Shown here in pieces: positions 10,395 to 22,740 of a DNA stretch of 64,000 nucleotides. The stretch is from Torymus aiolomorphi (taxonomy: Eukaryota; Arthropoda; Insecta; Hymenoptera; Torymidae), in assembly GCA_036365515.1 (NCBI GenBank), contig CM070873.1, forward strand, positions 266,114,575 through 266,178,574. The letters are read 5' to 3'. The notes beneath the pieces were generated by a model. It was not told the origin of the DNA. It made no database searches and saw only the letters and a program-made list of their open reading frames with translations. Each line of letters starts with the position of its first letter. Position 1 is the first letter of the stretch. The translations under genes and the position numbers were made by a program.

Positions 10395-12094
10395 TGTGGC
10401 GACCCCTGCAGGGCTCACCGCGCATGCTCCGCGGCGTCGGAAGCAGGTCCTGCAACAGCGCCACTGCGCGTTGATTCGGACAAGACATCCGCCCGGCTCA
10501 GTCTAGTCTTGCCGTGCGAGCCACGCGGAGCACACCAGTTTGTCTCCGCTCCATTCACTTGTACTCGTACTTAGCATCTAGTTTTTCGTAATAAAGCCTC
10601 AATCGTTTTATACGCCTCGCCTTGTTATTTCCCCACTGATACAACAATTAAGCAAATCAAAATCAAAAAGGACACCTTCCGCTGGGCTCGCTGCTGTGAG
10701 TCCTGCCAGCGTGCGAAGGTTGGTAGGCACAATCGCGCCGTGCTCAGCTCCTTTGACGTCCCGGACAACCGCTTCGAGCACCTGCACCTCGATCTCATCA
10801 TTTTGCCGCCCGTGGACGGCTTCCGCTACTGCCTCACCATCATCGACAGGTTCACCAGGTGGCCCGTGGCCGTCCCTCTCACGAACATCAGGGCCGAGAC
10901 AGTAGCAGCAGCGCTCATGGCGCACTGGATCGCGCAGTTCGGCTGTCCGTTGACCATCACCTCGGACCAGGGCACTCAATTTGAGTCTGCGTTGTTCAAG
11001 GAGCTGGCGCTCCTGGCAGGCGCAAGGCATATACACACCACCCCCTACCATCCACAGGCGAATGGGATCGTGGAAAGGTTCCACCGCACGCTCAAGGCAG
11101 CGCTCATGTGCGAGCCGCACACGCTGTGGCCAGAGCGTCTGCCAATCACCCTCTTGGGCCTCCGATGCTGCTGGAAGGAGGACTTGCAGGCCTCTCCAGC
11201 CGAGATGCTGTATGGCACAACGCTAAGGCTCCCAGGAGAGTTTTTTGTCTCGCGCAGCATCCCAGCAGACTCAGCTGCCTTCGTCACAAGACTCAGGGCT
11301 CTATTCAAGGACGTACGAGCAGTGCCAGCCTCAGTCCACTCCAAATATCGGGCTTTCAAGCACGATCACCTCGACTCCTGCAGCCACGTCTTCCTGCGCA
11401 GTGACACGGTGCGCAAGCCGCTACAGCCGCCGTACACGGGTCCCCACGAGGTGGTCAGAAGGGTCAACGACAAGGTCTTCGTCATCAGGGTAAATGGGAC
11501 GGAAAAAACCGTCTCCACGGACGGGCTCAAGCCGGCCTACCTGGACGCAGCTGACGAGCTGCCCAGGCCGCCGCAGCCAACCGACGAACCCTCGAGAACC
11601 TCGCAGCCAACCTTCAAACCACCACAGATCTCTCTGCCCTCACAGGGCGGCCCAGCAGCAGAGCAACCGCCACCGCCAGAACCACCGCCATCGCCAGAAC
11701 CACCGCCTTCGCCAGAGCCTTCGCCAGAGCCATCGCCAGAGCCACCGCCTCAGCCCACCGTCCGTCCAACCCTGCCTAACCTCCTGAGGAAAAAGGATTC
11801 GTTCCCTTCGCATCTCACGAAGGTCACTAAGGGGGGAGTACCTGTGGCGACCCCTGCAGGGCTCACCGCGCATGCTCCGCGGCGTCGGAAGCAGGTCCTG
11901 CAACAGCGCCACTGCGCGTTGATTCGGACAAGACATCCGCCCGGCTCAGTCTAGTCTTGCCGTGCGAGCCACGCGGAGCACACCAGTTTGTCTCCACTCC
12001 ATTCACTTGTACTCGTACTTAGCATCTAGTTTTTCGTAATAAAGCCTCAATCGTTTTATATGCCTCGCCTTGTTATTTCCCCACTGACACAACA
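10395..12094 (+). mobile_element. Deleted Ty3/gypsy (CsRn1-like) element between two LTRs
   Basis: Two 252-bp LTRs (10395-10646 and 11843-12094) begin TGTGGCGACCCCTGCAGG and end ACAACA, with only scattered differences. A purine tract AAGGGGGGAG lies just before the right LTR. Between them only the integrase part of pol remains; gag, protease, reverse transcriptase and RNase H are gone, the join lying about 30 bp after the left LTR. It interrupts the host copia element in its protease region (left trace SGVTEHLSK, right trace NNVLYSEELPEN). No clean target duplication is visible: ATTAAGCAA follows both LTRs. Confidence 0.85.
10680..11954 (+). CDS. Gypsy integrase fragment, open frame
   Basis: This uninterrupted frame begins inside the integrase zinc finger (the CCESCQRAKVGRH half of the HHCC motif). 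It continues through the rve core: D in HLDLIILP, D in SDQGTQF, and E in NGIVERFHR exactly 35 residues later. A GPY/F-type module (PYTGPHEVV) follows, then a long Pro/Glu/Gln tail of PPSPEP repeats. The frame has no ATG at its start; it is truncated by the internal deletion. It runs about 110 nt into the 3' LTR before TAG. The D,D35E residues are all present, but without reverse transcriptase it cannot move by itself. Confidence 0.8.
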   Translation, partial: RWARCCESCQRAKVGRHNRAVLSSFDVPDNRFEHLHLDLIILPPVDGFRYCLTIIDRFTRWPVAVPLTNIRAETVAAALMAHWIAQFGCPLTITSDQGTQFESALFKELALLAGARHIHTTPYHPQANGIVERFHRTLKAALMCEPHTLWPERLPITLLGLRCCWKEDLQASPAEMLYGTTLRLPGEFFVSRSIPADSAAFVTRLRALFKDVRAVPASVHSKYRAFKHDHLDSCSHVFLRSDTVRKPLQPPYTGPHEVVRRVNDKVFVIRVNGTEKTVSTDGLKPAYLDAADELPRPPQPTDEPSRTSQPTFKPPQISLPSQGGPAAEQPPPPEPPPSPEPPPSPEPSPEPSPEPPPQPTVRPTLPNLLRKKDSFPSHLTKVTKGGVPVATPAGLTAHAPRRRKQVLQQRHCALIRTRHPPGSV

Positions 12095-12099
12095 ATTAA

Positions 12100-13795
12100 G
12101 CAAACGCTAAAGATTAAATACACTAATAAAGAAATAAAAATTAGATCAGAAACGGGTAGAGAGTTCAAGTTAAATAACGTATTGTATTCTGAGGAGTTAC
12201 CAGAGAATGTATAGTCACTTAGACAGTTTGTTGATCAGGGTTTACAAATCTATTTAGACAATTGTAGAATAAATATCTATGATCTGAGATCTAAAGAGAA
12301 AATAATTTCTGGAATCTATGAGAGCCCTTTTTGGATAGTAAAATTAATGGTAATAATAGAGAAAGACGATAGAAAGATTACGTGAGTCTTTTCGCATTAG
12401 CTGTAGAACGAGGCGCTAAAATAAACTATGATACTGGGAGCAAAAATAAATTGAGAGTAGAATCAGTAAATGGAAAGGAACTAGAAAACGAAAATCGTAA
12501 AAATGAAAAGGGAATGATATTTTAGAGAGTAAATTACCTAAATAATCGGATGTGTTAACGACTGTAAATAATAGAAAGTTTCAAATTACAGAAAGTAGAA
12601 CCGAAAATGACAAAACGGAAATTAGGGATAAGTTAGAAAACGAATCAGATTCTAGTGCAGAAATGAGTAAAACAATGCTGTGACATTTGAGACTAGATCA
12701 TATGTCAAATAAATATTTGATAGAACTGGCAAAAATTTATCCAAATTTGCCAGGTAAAAGAGAGGTTATGAGTGACAGAGATATCATAGAATGCAAGACG
12801 TATCTTATTACTAAAAGCATGAAGTTGCATTTTGGCAAAACACGCAATAGGTCTGAAAACCCATTTACAAAGATAGCTCTCAAACACAATCACAATATTG
12901 AGCAGTTAAGAGGAGGTTAGTTTGTGTTAGCCTTTTCAAAATACCGAGAAACAGTAATACTAAATTTGGAAACAAGTGTTGAAAGTTTTTCTAGTTTGGT
13001 ATATTTTGACAGGGTACATAATCTATGTATCTGGGCAAAAGAAACTGTTTGAGAGTAGACATGTGAAGTTTATAGAAAATAAAACTTACAAAGACGTACA
13101 TCTTAAAGACGAAAGTACATGTACTGAAAAAGGGGAGTTAAGAGAGTCAAACACCCGAAAAAGAGAAAAATCAGGAACCAACTAAGACCATAGAAACAGA
13201 GGGAGAAAACTGGGAGAAAGCGATAGAATCTGAACTTAATTTTCTGTATGAAAAAGGAGTGTTGGAAGTTGTTACAAAGAAGGAAAAGTTTACAAACAAT
13301 AAAATCGAGTCAGGAGAAATTTGTAAGTAACGTGTTTGGCTATATGGTGACTAGCCAAGTACTTAATAGAGAGAGAATAAATCGAGAAGAAGGCGAGAAA
13401 AACAACTTAATTCCCCAAGAAATAGTATTGAGAGGTTGTGGGATCGTTGTTGTACTAGGAAAATTGCACGAAGCCCGACATATTATACGTAGTTAATGTA
13501 CTAAGTAGGCATCAAATTGAGCCCACGAACATTGAGTGAAAAATACCCAAGAGAGTGTTATAATATTAGTCAGGAATTATAAAAATTTACTTTGACATAT
13601 AGAGCAGAATCAGATGGAATATTGGGGTATTCTAGTGTGAGTTTGATAGACTGTAAGAGCTCGCTGACTAAATGCGGATTTATAATTAAATTCTTTGGAG
13701 ACTCTGTAGTTTGGAGGACGTATAAACAATTGAGTGTAGCTTTATCCACTTGTCAAGTTGAGTATGTTGCGATAAGCGAGATTTATCAAGAGTGA
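12100..13795 (+). pseudogene. Degenerate copia pol (protease end to RNase H)
   Basis: Successive frame fragments keep the copia order. A post-protease block (NNVLYSEELPEN...) is near 12175. A GAG-pre-integrase block (LDHMSNKYLIELAKIYPNLPG, then LHFGKTRNRSENPF) spans 12687-12890. An integrase C-terminal block (GYIIYVSGQKKLFESRHVKF) is near 13012-13075. A short reverse-transcriptase start (KAIESELNFLYEKGVLEVV) is near 13219. An RNase H block (SKSSLTKCGFIIKFFGDSVVWRTYKQLSVALSTCQVEYVAISE) runs from about 13650. The catalytic integrase core and nearly all reverse transcriptase are deleted. Stops are frequent. Confidence 0.8.
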
Positions 13796-14344
13796 ATGTC
13801 GCTGCGAAATTCCGTGAATTTCGTTATTAGACAGAATTAGTACCCAATGGCATTGTATATGGCATATAGCAGCTTAGGTTTGTGCTGAAACTAATGGTGG
13901 CAAGAAATTGAGGTATATGGTAGAGAAAAGACGCCATTACATTAAAGAGTGTATAAATAATAATTGTATTAAATAATTGAACAGAATCAAAAGAGCAGTT
14001 AGCTAATATATCTACAAAAGCGTTGGAGAAAAATTTGCATGATAAACTAACATATAAAACACTTAATAAGAAAGAGACTAAAATTTTGTTATGTTCACAG
14101 GAGAAACTGACGACTGGAATGTACCTAGTCAAACTACAGGTAAGACTGCTAGGTGTTATTAGATAAGAGGCTGAAGCACCAGTATAAACCAGTCAAAAGG
14201 AAGAAAATAATGCCGACCAAAGACTAATCATAGTCAGATGGACCTGTGTTAATCGTGAATCTAATTTATAAAATGTAGAGATAGGTGCATTAATATAAAA
14301 ACGGATCTTATGTATGTATGCGATGCTACTGGATTGAGAGGGAG
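13796..14344 (+). other. 3' end of copia interior
   Basis: This is a decayed RNase H tail with stops in all frames, ending with the purine-rich GAGAGGGAG immediately before the right LTR. No gene is seen. Confidence 0.6.
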
Positions 14345-14495
14345 TGTTGGGATTTATGTGATCAATCTGCGTAGCGTTAAAGTAGATATAGATATATATA
14401 GATGTATGTAAGAGAGCAACGCCGCGCAGCGCGAGCGAGCACCGCCGCAGTGCGGGGAGGGAGAGCGGTTGCCGCTCTAGTCAGACGGTCGCAAC
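14345..14495 (+). repeat. Right LTR of the copia element, first part
   Basis: It matches 5318-5468 of the left LTR. It stops at GTCGCAAC, where the composite DNA element was inserted. Confidence 0.9.
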
Positions 14496-14689
14496 CAGTG
14501 CGCCGATATTGCAAGGTAGTCTGGCGCCTGCGCACTAGAGCTCTTCGCTGATTGGGCGCTCGGTAGGCAGCCGAAAAGTACGAGTATACTACTGTAGCGC
14601 GCGCGTTCAAACAGCGAGCGGAGGACTTGGCGCGTGACACGAGGTCCACACATATAACGGAGTTACGTAGATGCGCGGTACTAAGCAAG

Positions 14690-15628
14690 ACGAGAATTAA
14701 AATCATTTCTAAACCCAAGTAGGCGGGAGATGCAAAGTCCACGCATATTAGGAAATTGCATAAAAGTGCTACAATAAGCAAAACAATTATTTAAATAATT
14801 TTTAAACCAAAGTTGGCGGGGGAATCGATGTCCACGTATATTAGAAAATTACATAAAAGTTCTACAATAAGCAAAACAATTATTTAAATAATTTTTAAAC
14901 CAAAGTAGCCCGGGGAAACAAGGTCCACACATATTAGGAAATTACATAAAAGTGCAAAAATAAGCAAAACAATTATTTAAATAATTTTTAAACCAAAGTA
15001 GCTGGGGGAAACAAGGCCCACGCATATTAGGAAATTACATAAAAGTGCTACAATAAGCAAAACAATTATTTAAATAATTTTTAAACCAAATTAGCCGGGA
15101 GAAACAAGGTCCACGCATATTAGGGAATAACATAGGAGTGCTACGATAAGCAAAACAATGATTTAAATAATTTCTAAACTCAAGTAGTCGAGGGAAACGA
15201 TGTCCCCGTATATTAGAAAATTACATAAAAGTGGTACAAAATAAGCAAAACAATTATTTAAATAATTTTTAAACCAAAGTAGCCGGGGGAAACAAGGTCC
15301 ACGCATATTAGGAAATTACATAAAAGTGCTACAATAAGCAAAACAATTATTTAAATTATTTTTAAACCCAGTTGGCGGGGGTAACGATGTGCACGCATTT
15401 TAGAAAATTACATAAAAGTGCTACAATAAGCAAAACAATTATTAAAATAATTTTTAAACTAAAGTAGCCGGGGGAAACAAGGTCTACGCATATTAGAAAA
15501 TTACATAAAAGTGGTACAAAATAAGCAAAACAATTATTTAAATAATTTCTAAACTCAAGTAGCCGGGGGAAACGATGTCAACGCATATTAGAAAATTACA
15601 TAAAAGTGCGACAATAAGAAAAACAATT
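14690..15628. repeat. 92-bp satellite array, left arm of module A
   Basis: About ten tandem units contain AAACCAAAGTAGCCGGGGG, a CCACGCATATTAGGAAATTA block, AAAAGTGCTACAATAAGC and the palindrome ATTATTTAAATAAT. The array continues beyond the LTR-type insertion at 18753-19095. Confidence 0.9.
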
Positions 15629-18600
15629 TGTTACGTGACAACTTTTTGGCTTTACCTTTTTCTTTAATTGGTTAAAATTATAATGAGTACAATGATTTTC
15701 ATTGGAACATATATTTTCCCCGCAGTAAAATTTTAAAATTTGTATACGCGATCCTAGTTAAGAGCTTATCGCCCAAAGCTGCAACAAGTTGCGTCCACGC
15801 AGCACTCTCCCCTCGTAGCCGAAAATCGCATTCCTACACGCGCCGAGTAATAAGACACCCCTTAGCGGCGATAAGCGTCGCACAGCGGTGCGACATTGTC
15901 GTCAAGGGGCATATGGTGCGTGGGTGCGAGAGAGAAAGCGAGGACAATTAGGGGGCAAGGCGACGGGCAGCTCGACGATGCCACGCCAACTCGGCAGTCA
16001 GAAATTAGCAGCCTTCACGCTTAGACTAAGCGAAGTCTACGAGAACCAGTTACATATATACGTTGAAAGAGTCGCAGTGGCCAAAATTATTTTTTTTTAC
16101 AGTTTTCTTTTTATTCGCACATGTTTCTACATTATTAAAAAACCCGGATCATCAGTTTTGTTTTAAAAATTCCACCATAGTATAACGCATTATAATACGG
16201 CGAACATTACTACACGCAAATACAAATCGCACGCAGATCCTACCGAACTCGGACTATCAACGATAATAATCAAATAATTTGCAACCACAGTAGAGAACCA
16301 GCACTAGAGTAATTCACCATTTACACAAAGTAAGTTGCCTTTCGTATCATATTACTGTTTCCTTAAGGTATAGACTTCTCCGAACAAAGTTGTGAACTAG
16401 CGCGCGGTAGAGATTTGTGTATGTGTGTAGGCCGCGAGTGTTACCCTTGCCGCAATAAAAGGGTTTTATTGAGGAATCCCGAGTCCTTGAAGCGAGAATA
16501 ACTAACTAGTCCTCAGATCAGAGTTGTTGGTTCCTAGTTTCATCCGTCAGCTGGTTAAAGAATATAAGGCTGTTAGTTGTTCCATTCCAGGGCTCGTACC
16601 AGCTACCAAAGGCGATTCATTGAACTCGGTAGTGCTATTCGACAGGAGAAGCACCTCCACCAGATCACTTTTTGTAGTAGAAGCTCCTTCGAGTAGGTCG
16701 CTGGTGAGCTTGTGACGGAGCCCTCTCTACGTCTCCTTTTTTTTTCTTTTCCCTTTTCCTCTTCTCTAGTTGTACCCCTAGAATCAATAGAATAATAAAT
16801 AAACAAATAAGACTTAGGATCATCTACCCGGCATAAGTGCAAAAATTTCCCTTTTCCTTTTTTTTCACTTTTCTTTTACTTTTTATTATTATATATCTTA
16901 TTTACTTTTCATTATTTATATTATTATAAAGTTCATCATAAATATCGATATCTCGCTTATCAATATAATACCTTGTATGTACGTCAAATAAACCTCAGCT
17001 CTAAGTCGCATAGAAAAATAGTCATTACATGCATATACCATCAGTGAGAGGTATACCATGCATGTACTCATAAGTGCGTAGGTACTCGTGAACTGATGTT
17101 AGCCGCTTGTACCCATACAATTAATATCCAGCTTTTCTTTTTTTGACTCACCCCCCTGCAATAAGCAGGGAATTACGGTCTTGCTCCCTGTAGTGGTGGA
17201 CGAAGGCCAGGTGACATCCTCAACTGTCCTGCTTCCCCTTGTACCTTCTCTTTCCTCGCCCTATAGGAGTTCAGATTCTTCGACAAGAGTCGAAGCTCGA
17301 AGGAGTGTCAGTCAACCCTTCGCCTTTCCTTAATCGACACCTAGCATCATCCCCTCCGCAGATACTGGTGAGTGTAGCACGACAGCGGAGCACATGGGAA
17401 CATCATAGCAACGCAGCCTGATCCGATGGAGCCACACAGGTCTTAAACACACAGTGCAGTGAAGCATCAAGTAGATTAGAATCTAGATGCATATATCCAC
17501 ACTCACATTATATATATATATATATATAAACACAGCAGTACGCCTCACTATGCATACCCATATGTAGGCGCATAAATACAAATACACTACAGCTGAAGCA
17601 ATACACTGGGTGGAAGGAGTCCTCTGGCCTTGACCCGCACCTTCAGATTTCCTCTCTGCTGTAACTAGAAGAAATCAAAGGAAAAACAACATCACACAGA
17701 GTACTCAGTCCTTCTTGTTGGGATTTTCAACTAATAAATAACCATCAAAAAGGAGGCACTTAACTGACATCGGAGATATCTTCGCCGCAGGGATCCGCTC
17801 AGCCAGGTATCGAATATCTTGCGGTTTTCCACCTCCTTCCGTTCCCTCGGACAACACCCTGCTCGTGCCACCCGGGTGTCCAGCGTCGTCGTTCGGCTGC
17901 CGCGGGAAGCGAGACGGCTGTTCTGCTGCTTTTGCCTGCGACTATAGCTCTACATAGAAGGCCGCGCGCCACCCGCGACATATGCGACTCTACAACGGTG
18001 CTGCGCCGCCTCTCCGACATCAAGGTGCGTTCACATAGGGACATAGTATTAGGGTCGCGCTTGGTCTAATTTATAGTAGTTAACGTTTAGACAGTCTAGT
18101 TTATACTTCACGCCACGAGACAGGCTCTTATATATCCACGCTTACACAAATAAGTAATAACGGGTATCATCACACTTCGTGATTCTCTACTGCGGTGTCC
18201 CCAATAGGGGGGGTTAACGTATCATCATTTCTGCAACGGGGCTTTAGTGTATTTCAGAAGACGGATCCCGGGATATAATCATTAGTTAAGTAGACTCTCC
18301 GCGCTCCCGCGTTTTCTCGAACCTTAAGGCGCGTTTACATAGGCGTAAGACGGGAATTGCCGAACTCCTTTGAGGAATTAGGGTTTAGTTTTAGTTATCA
18401 TTTTTGGATTGTATAAATGATTATAATAAAGGGATAAGAACTTGAAATAATTTCACAGGTCTGTTAATTTTTATTGTTCAGTCGAGTAGCCCTACAATCA
18501 TACCCTAATCCTTCTAATCTTCGGAATTTTGTTGGACGCAATCGCTTCACTGAACTATCCCCTATATCGCACGCTTGTGGGGGCGTGTGACGAATAAGCT

Positions 18601-18747
18601 GAGAACGAGAGGTCCTCGTGAGAGCAAGGCGGACGGATGCCTTGTGAACGTCATCCAATCAGAAACTCACTTTGACGCAGGTAACAGAACAAGAAGTTAG
18701 TAGGTCAAAGGAAGTGTTACGATATGAGATCCGTTTATATCGTAACA
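15629..18747. mobile_element. 3.1-kb LTR-type insertion without coding region
   Basis: Ends TGTTACGTGAC and ATATCGTAACA interrupt a satellite unit, with the 5-bp duplication CAATT at 15624-15628 and 18748-18752. The interior has no long open frame. It holds a polyadenylation signal (AATAAAAGGG near 16454), pyrimidine-rich tracts (16735-16910), a TA microsatellite (17506-17528) and TATATATCC near 18128. It could be a very long solo LTR or a non-autonomous LTR element; 5-bp duplications suit either gypsy or BEL/Pao. The last 34 bp form a short stem (GTGTTACGATAT with ATATCGTAACAC). Confidence 0.65.
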
Positions 18748-18752
18748 CAATT

Positions 18753-19640
18753 ATTTAAATAATTGTTTCGCTTATTGTAGCACGCATATTAGGGAATAAC
18801 ATAGAAGTGCTACGATAAGTAAAACAATGATTTAAGTAATTTCTAAACTGAAGTAGTCGGGGGAAACGATGTCAACGCATATTAGAAAATTACATGAAAG
18901 TGCGACAATAAGAAAAACAATTATTTAAATAATTTTTAAACCAAAGTAGCCGGGGGAAACAAGGTCCACACATATTAGGAAATTACATAAAAGTGCAACA
19001 ATAAGCAAAATAATTATTTAAATAATTTTTAAACCAAAGTAGCTGGGGGAAACAGGGTCCACGCATATTAGGAAATTACATAAAAGTGCTACAATTATTT
19101 AAATAATTGTTTTTCTTATTGTCGCACTTTTATGTAATTTTCTAATATGCGTGGACCTTGTTTCTCCCGGCTACTTTGGTTTAAAAATTATTTAAATAAT
19201 TGTTTTGCTTATTGTAGCACTTTTATGTAATTCCTAATATGCGTGGACTTAGTTTCCCAAGCTACTTTGGTTTAAAAATTATTTAAATAATTGTTTTGCT
19301 TATTGTTGCACTTTTATGTAATTTCCTAATATGTGTGGACCTTGTTTCCCCCGGCTACTTTAGTTTAAAAATTATTTAAATAATTGTTTTTCTTATTGTC
19401 GCACTTTTATGTAATTTTCTAATATGCGTTGACATCGTTTCCCCCGACTACTTCAGTTTAGAAATTATTTAAATCATAGTTTTGCTTATCGTAGCACTTC
19501 TATGTTATTCCCTACTTAAAAATTATTTAAATAATTGTTTTACTTATTGTAGCACTTTTATGTAATTTCCTAATATGCGTGGACCTTGCGTCCCCCGCCT
19601 ACTTGGGTTTAGAAATGATTTTAATTCTCGTCTTGCTTAG
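18753..19640. repeat. 92-bp satellite, converging inverted arrays at the centre of module A
   Basis: Units run forward to about 19095. They then turn around at AATTATTTAAATAATT and run in the opposite orientation to about 19620, ending in the same subterminal sequence seen at 14600-14700 in reverse. Confidence 0.85.
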
Positions 19641-20096
19641 TACCGCGCATCTACGTAACTCCGTTATATGTGGGGACCTCGTGTCACGCGCCAAGTCCTC
19701 CGCTCGCTATTTGAACGCGCGCGCTACAGTAGTACCACTCGTACTTTTCGGCCGCCTACCGAGCGCCCAATCAGCGAAGAGCTCTAGTACGCAGGCGCCA
19801 GACTACCTTAGGCTGCGTCTACATACGGACGGAAACTGCGCGCGCAGTTCATATGCGAGCAGAAATCATAGCCAACTTATAAAAATGCTGTTACACTCGC
19901 GAAGAGACTTAGTTCTTTTTACTATAAGAAAATTCTACGTAACCTATAGTCAAGAATAGTTTACATAGCAGAACAGTTTATTTTTTTACGTCCATTTCCC
20001 CCGCCCCCCCAAATCACTAATCCTAAAATAAGCAATTGGATAATTTTGTCCACTTTTTTACAATTAATTACAACCACAATCGATTTTTTTACAAGT
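19600..20096. other. Fused inner ends of modules A and B
   Basis: 19600-19805 is the inverted copy of the module A end (14500-14720). From 19806 the sequence is the module B end, as found inverted at 30230-30955. The join reads GACTACCTTAGGCTGCGTC: each module lacks its outer tip, the stretch GCAATATCGGCGCACTG on one side and its mirror on the other. Confidence 0.8.
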
Positions 20097-20863
20097 TGTA
20101 ACGGGGCAGGCGTCGCACGATTATTAGCTTCTTCTAAGCGGATTTGCCGATGAACGGCGCAACAATGCAGTGGGGCGCGAGCACTTGCTCGTGCCAACCC
20201 TCGGCGAAATCTCCTCCTTCTCGCCTGCGCGCCGTCGCTTGCCGTCGGCTGCCTTCCTCGGCAGCCGTACCTGCCGGCGTTACAACGCGCGACTTCGCTG
20301 TCGCGCTCTATCTCTCTCGTGCGTGCTTACTCGGCTGCTCAGAAATGCGCGAGCACCGTGTACTTGCGCCCGCGGAGGCCGGTGGTATTCTATACCGTCG
20401 CGCCACCGACTAGGAAAAAGGATCCGGGACTACGCGTCAAATAATGCACGAACGCGTATGAAAGATGAAAGAAGTTTATTGCCCCTTCGAGCGTAAGGAT
20501 TAATACACAAGCGGCGCGTATCCTTTATACGCGCCGATACGGGTGGTGCACCCGCGCTCTAGTTACGTGTGCGCGCGGTCGCCCACACGCACTCGTCAAA
20601 GCGGCCCGCGCCGACGTTGGTCGATCGCCACGTGCGATCGACACACGCGCGCGCGTCGGTGAGCCTCGCTCGCTCGCGCGGGAGTCGCTCTCCGGACGCA
20701 CGTCGTCCGCGGGGAGAGCGCCTGGCCAGGACTTACCTCGCGAAGCCTCGGCTGATGCAGGGAGCCAGGCCGAGCGGTGCTGGACGCCTCGTTCGTCGTA
20801 TCTCTCTCTCTCTCTCGCTCGCTCCTTCGCGGGCAGTCCGGCGGTAGCAGAGTAGCGGCCGGC

Positions 20864-20931
<68 letters not shown>

Positions 20932-21239
20932 GCCTCTCGGCTACGCTGCTGCGGCTCGCTCGCGCTCACTCTCGGCACTCTCGCGTTCGCTGGTTCGCAC
21001 TTTTCTCTCTCTCTCTGTGAGGGTTATTGCTCGCGGCGATGGCCGAAACGATACTGCCTGCCTGCTGCTTCGTCGGCACGCGCAAGCATCTCTCGGCCTT
21101 GTCCTTCGCGTAAGGTTGAGAGATGTTTACATTTCGGGCATTAGTGCGTGCCGACGCGGTGTGCTGAGACTCGCCTCATGTCTCGTTCGCGCACACCGAT
21201 ACATGCACACTCGCGCACGTACACGCGCAGGCCGTTACA
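20097..21239. mobile_element. Solo LTR, 1143 bp, TSD AAGT
   Basis: It begins TGTAACGGGGC and ends GGCCGTTACA, giving 8-bp inverted tips TGTAACGG. It is flanked by AAGT at 20093-20096 and 21240-21243. The uninterrupted counterpart is at about 30137-30165 in the opposite arm. It is GC-rich, with a TC microsatellite at 20866-20932. Open frames across it are not convincing. A gypsy-type solo LTR is the best reading. Confidence 0.8.
20866..20932. repeat. (TC)n microsatellite
   Basis: CTCTCT run with two short interruptions, inside the solo LTR. Confidence 0.95.
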
Positions 21240-21289
21240 AAGTGTATAAACAAAGTTATAAACAAACAAAAGAAGGGGGGGCGGGAGAA

Positions 21290-22740
21290 ATATTTCGCCA
21301 GCCCCCACATAAAAAAATCACAATTTCCAGAACGGTAACGTAATCTACGATTTATTTACAATTATTTACAACCACCAAAACTGGTAAAAGTTGATTATTT
21401 ATAACAATTTTGAGCAATAATTTCGCCAGCCCCCCCATACGCCAAAATCAATTTTTCAAAGTGCTAACGTAATCTACGATTTATTTACAATTATTTACAA
21501 CCACAAAAACTGGTAAAAGTTGATTATTTATAACAATTTTGAGCGATAATTTCGCCAGCCCCCCCATACGCCAAAATCAATTTTTCAAAGTGCTAACATA
21601 ATCTACGACTTATTTACAATTATTTACAACCACAAAAACTGGTAAAAGTCTATTATTTATAACAATTTTGAGCAACAATTTCGCCAGCCCCCCATACGCC
21701 AAAATCAATTTTTAAAAGGGCTAACGTAATCTACGATTTATTTACAATTATTTATAATCATAAAAACTGGTAAAAGTCGATTATTTCTAACAATTGTGAG
21801 CGATAATTTCGCCAGTCCCCCCATACGCCAAAATCAATTTTTCAAAGTGCTAACGTAATCTACGATTTATTTACAATTATTTACAACCACAAAAACTGGT
21901 AAAAGTCGATTATTTATAACAATTTTGAGCAATAATTTCGCCAGCCCCCCATACGCCAAAATCAATTTTTCAAAGTGCTAACGTAATCTACGATTTATTT
22001 ACAATTATTTAGAACCATAAAAACTGGTAAAAGTCGATTATTTATAACAATTTTGAGTAATAATTTCGCCAGCCCCCCCCCATACGCCAAAATCAAATTT
22101 TCAAAGTGCTAACGTAATCTACGATTTATTTACAATTATTTACACCACAAAAACTGGTAAAAGACGATTATTTACAACAATTTTGAGCAATAATTTCGCC
22201 AGCCCCCCCCCCCCATACGCCAAAATCAATTTTTCAAAGTGCTAACGTAATCTACGATTTATTTACAATTATTTACAACCACAAAAACTGGTAAAAGACG
22301 ATTATTTATAACAATTTTGAGCAATAATTTCGCCAGCCCCCCATATGCCAAAATCAATTTTTCAAAGCGCTAACGTAATCTACGTTTTAATTACAATTAT
22401 TTACAACCATAAAAACTGGTAAAAGTCGATTATTTATAACAATTTTGAGCAATAATTTCGCCAGCCCCCCCATACGCCAAAATCAATTTTTCAAAGTACT
22501 AACGTAATCTACGATTTATTTACAATTATTTACAACCATAAAAACTGGTAAAAGTCGATTATTTATAACAATTTTGAGCAATAATTTCGCCAGCCCCCCA
22601 TATGCCAAAATCAATTTTTCAAAGCGCTAACGTAATCTACGATTTATTTACAATTATTTACAACCATGAAAAATGTTAGAAGTCGATTATTTATAACAAT
22701 TTTAAGCAATAATGTCGCTAGCCACCTCATACACCAAAAT
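21290..22740. repeat. About 128-bp satellite array, left arm of module B
   Basis: About eleven units carry TTCGCCAGCCCCCCATACGCC, CAATTTTTCAAAGTGCTAAC, GTAATCTACGATTTATTTAC and AAACTGGTAAAAGTCGATTA. The C-run varies from 5 to 12 bases. The inverted counterpart is at 29300-30110. Confidence 0.92.

Noticed and set aside
20144..20496. GC-rich open frames in the 20097-21239 insertion
   Set aside because: No conserved motif, overlapping frames of similar length, and an LTR context explain them.
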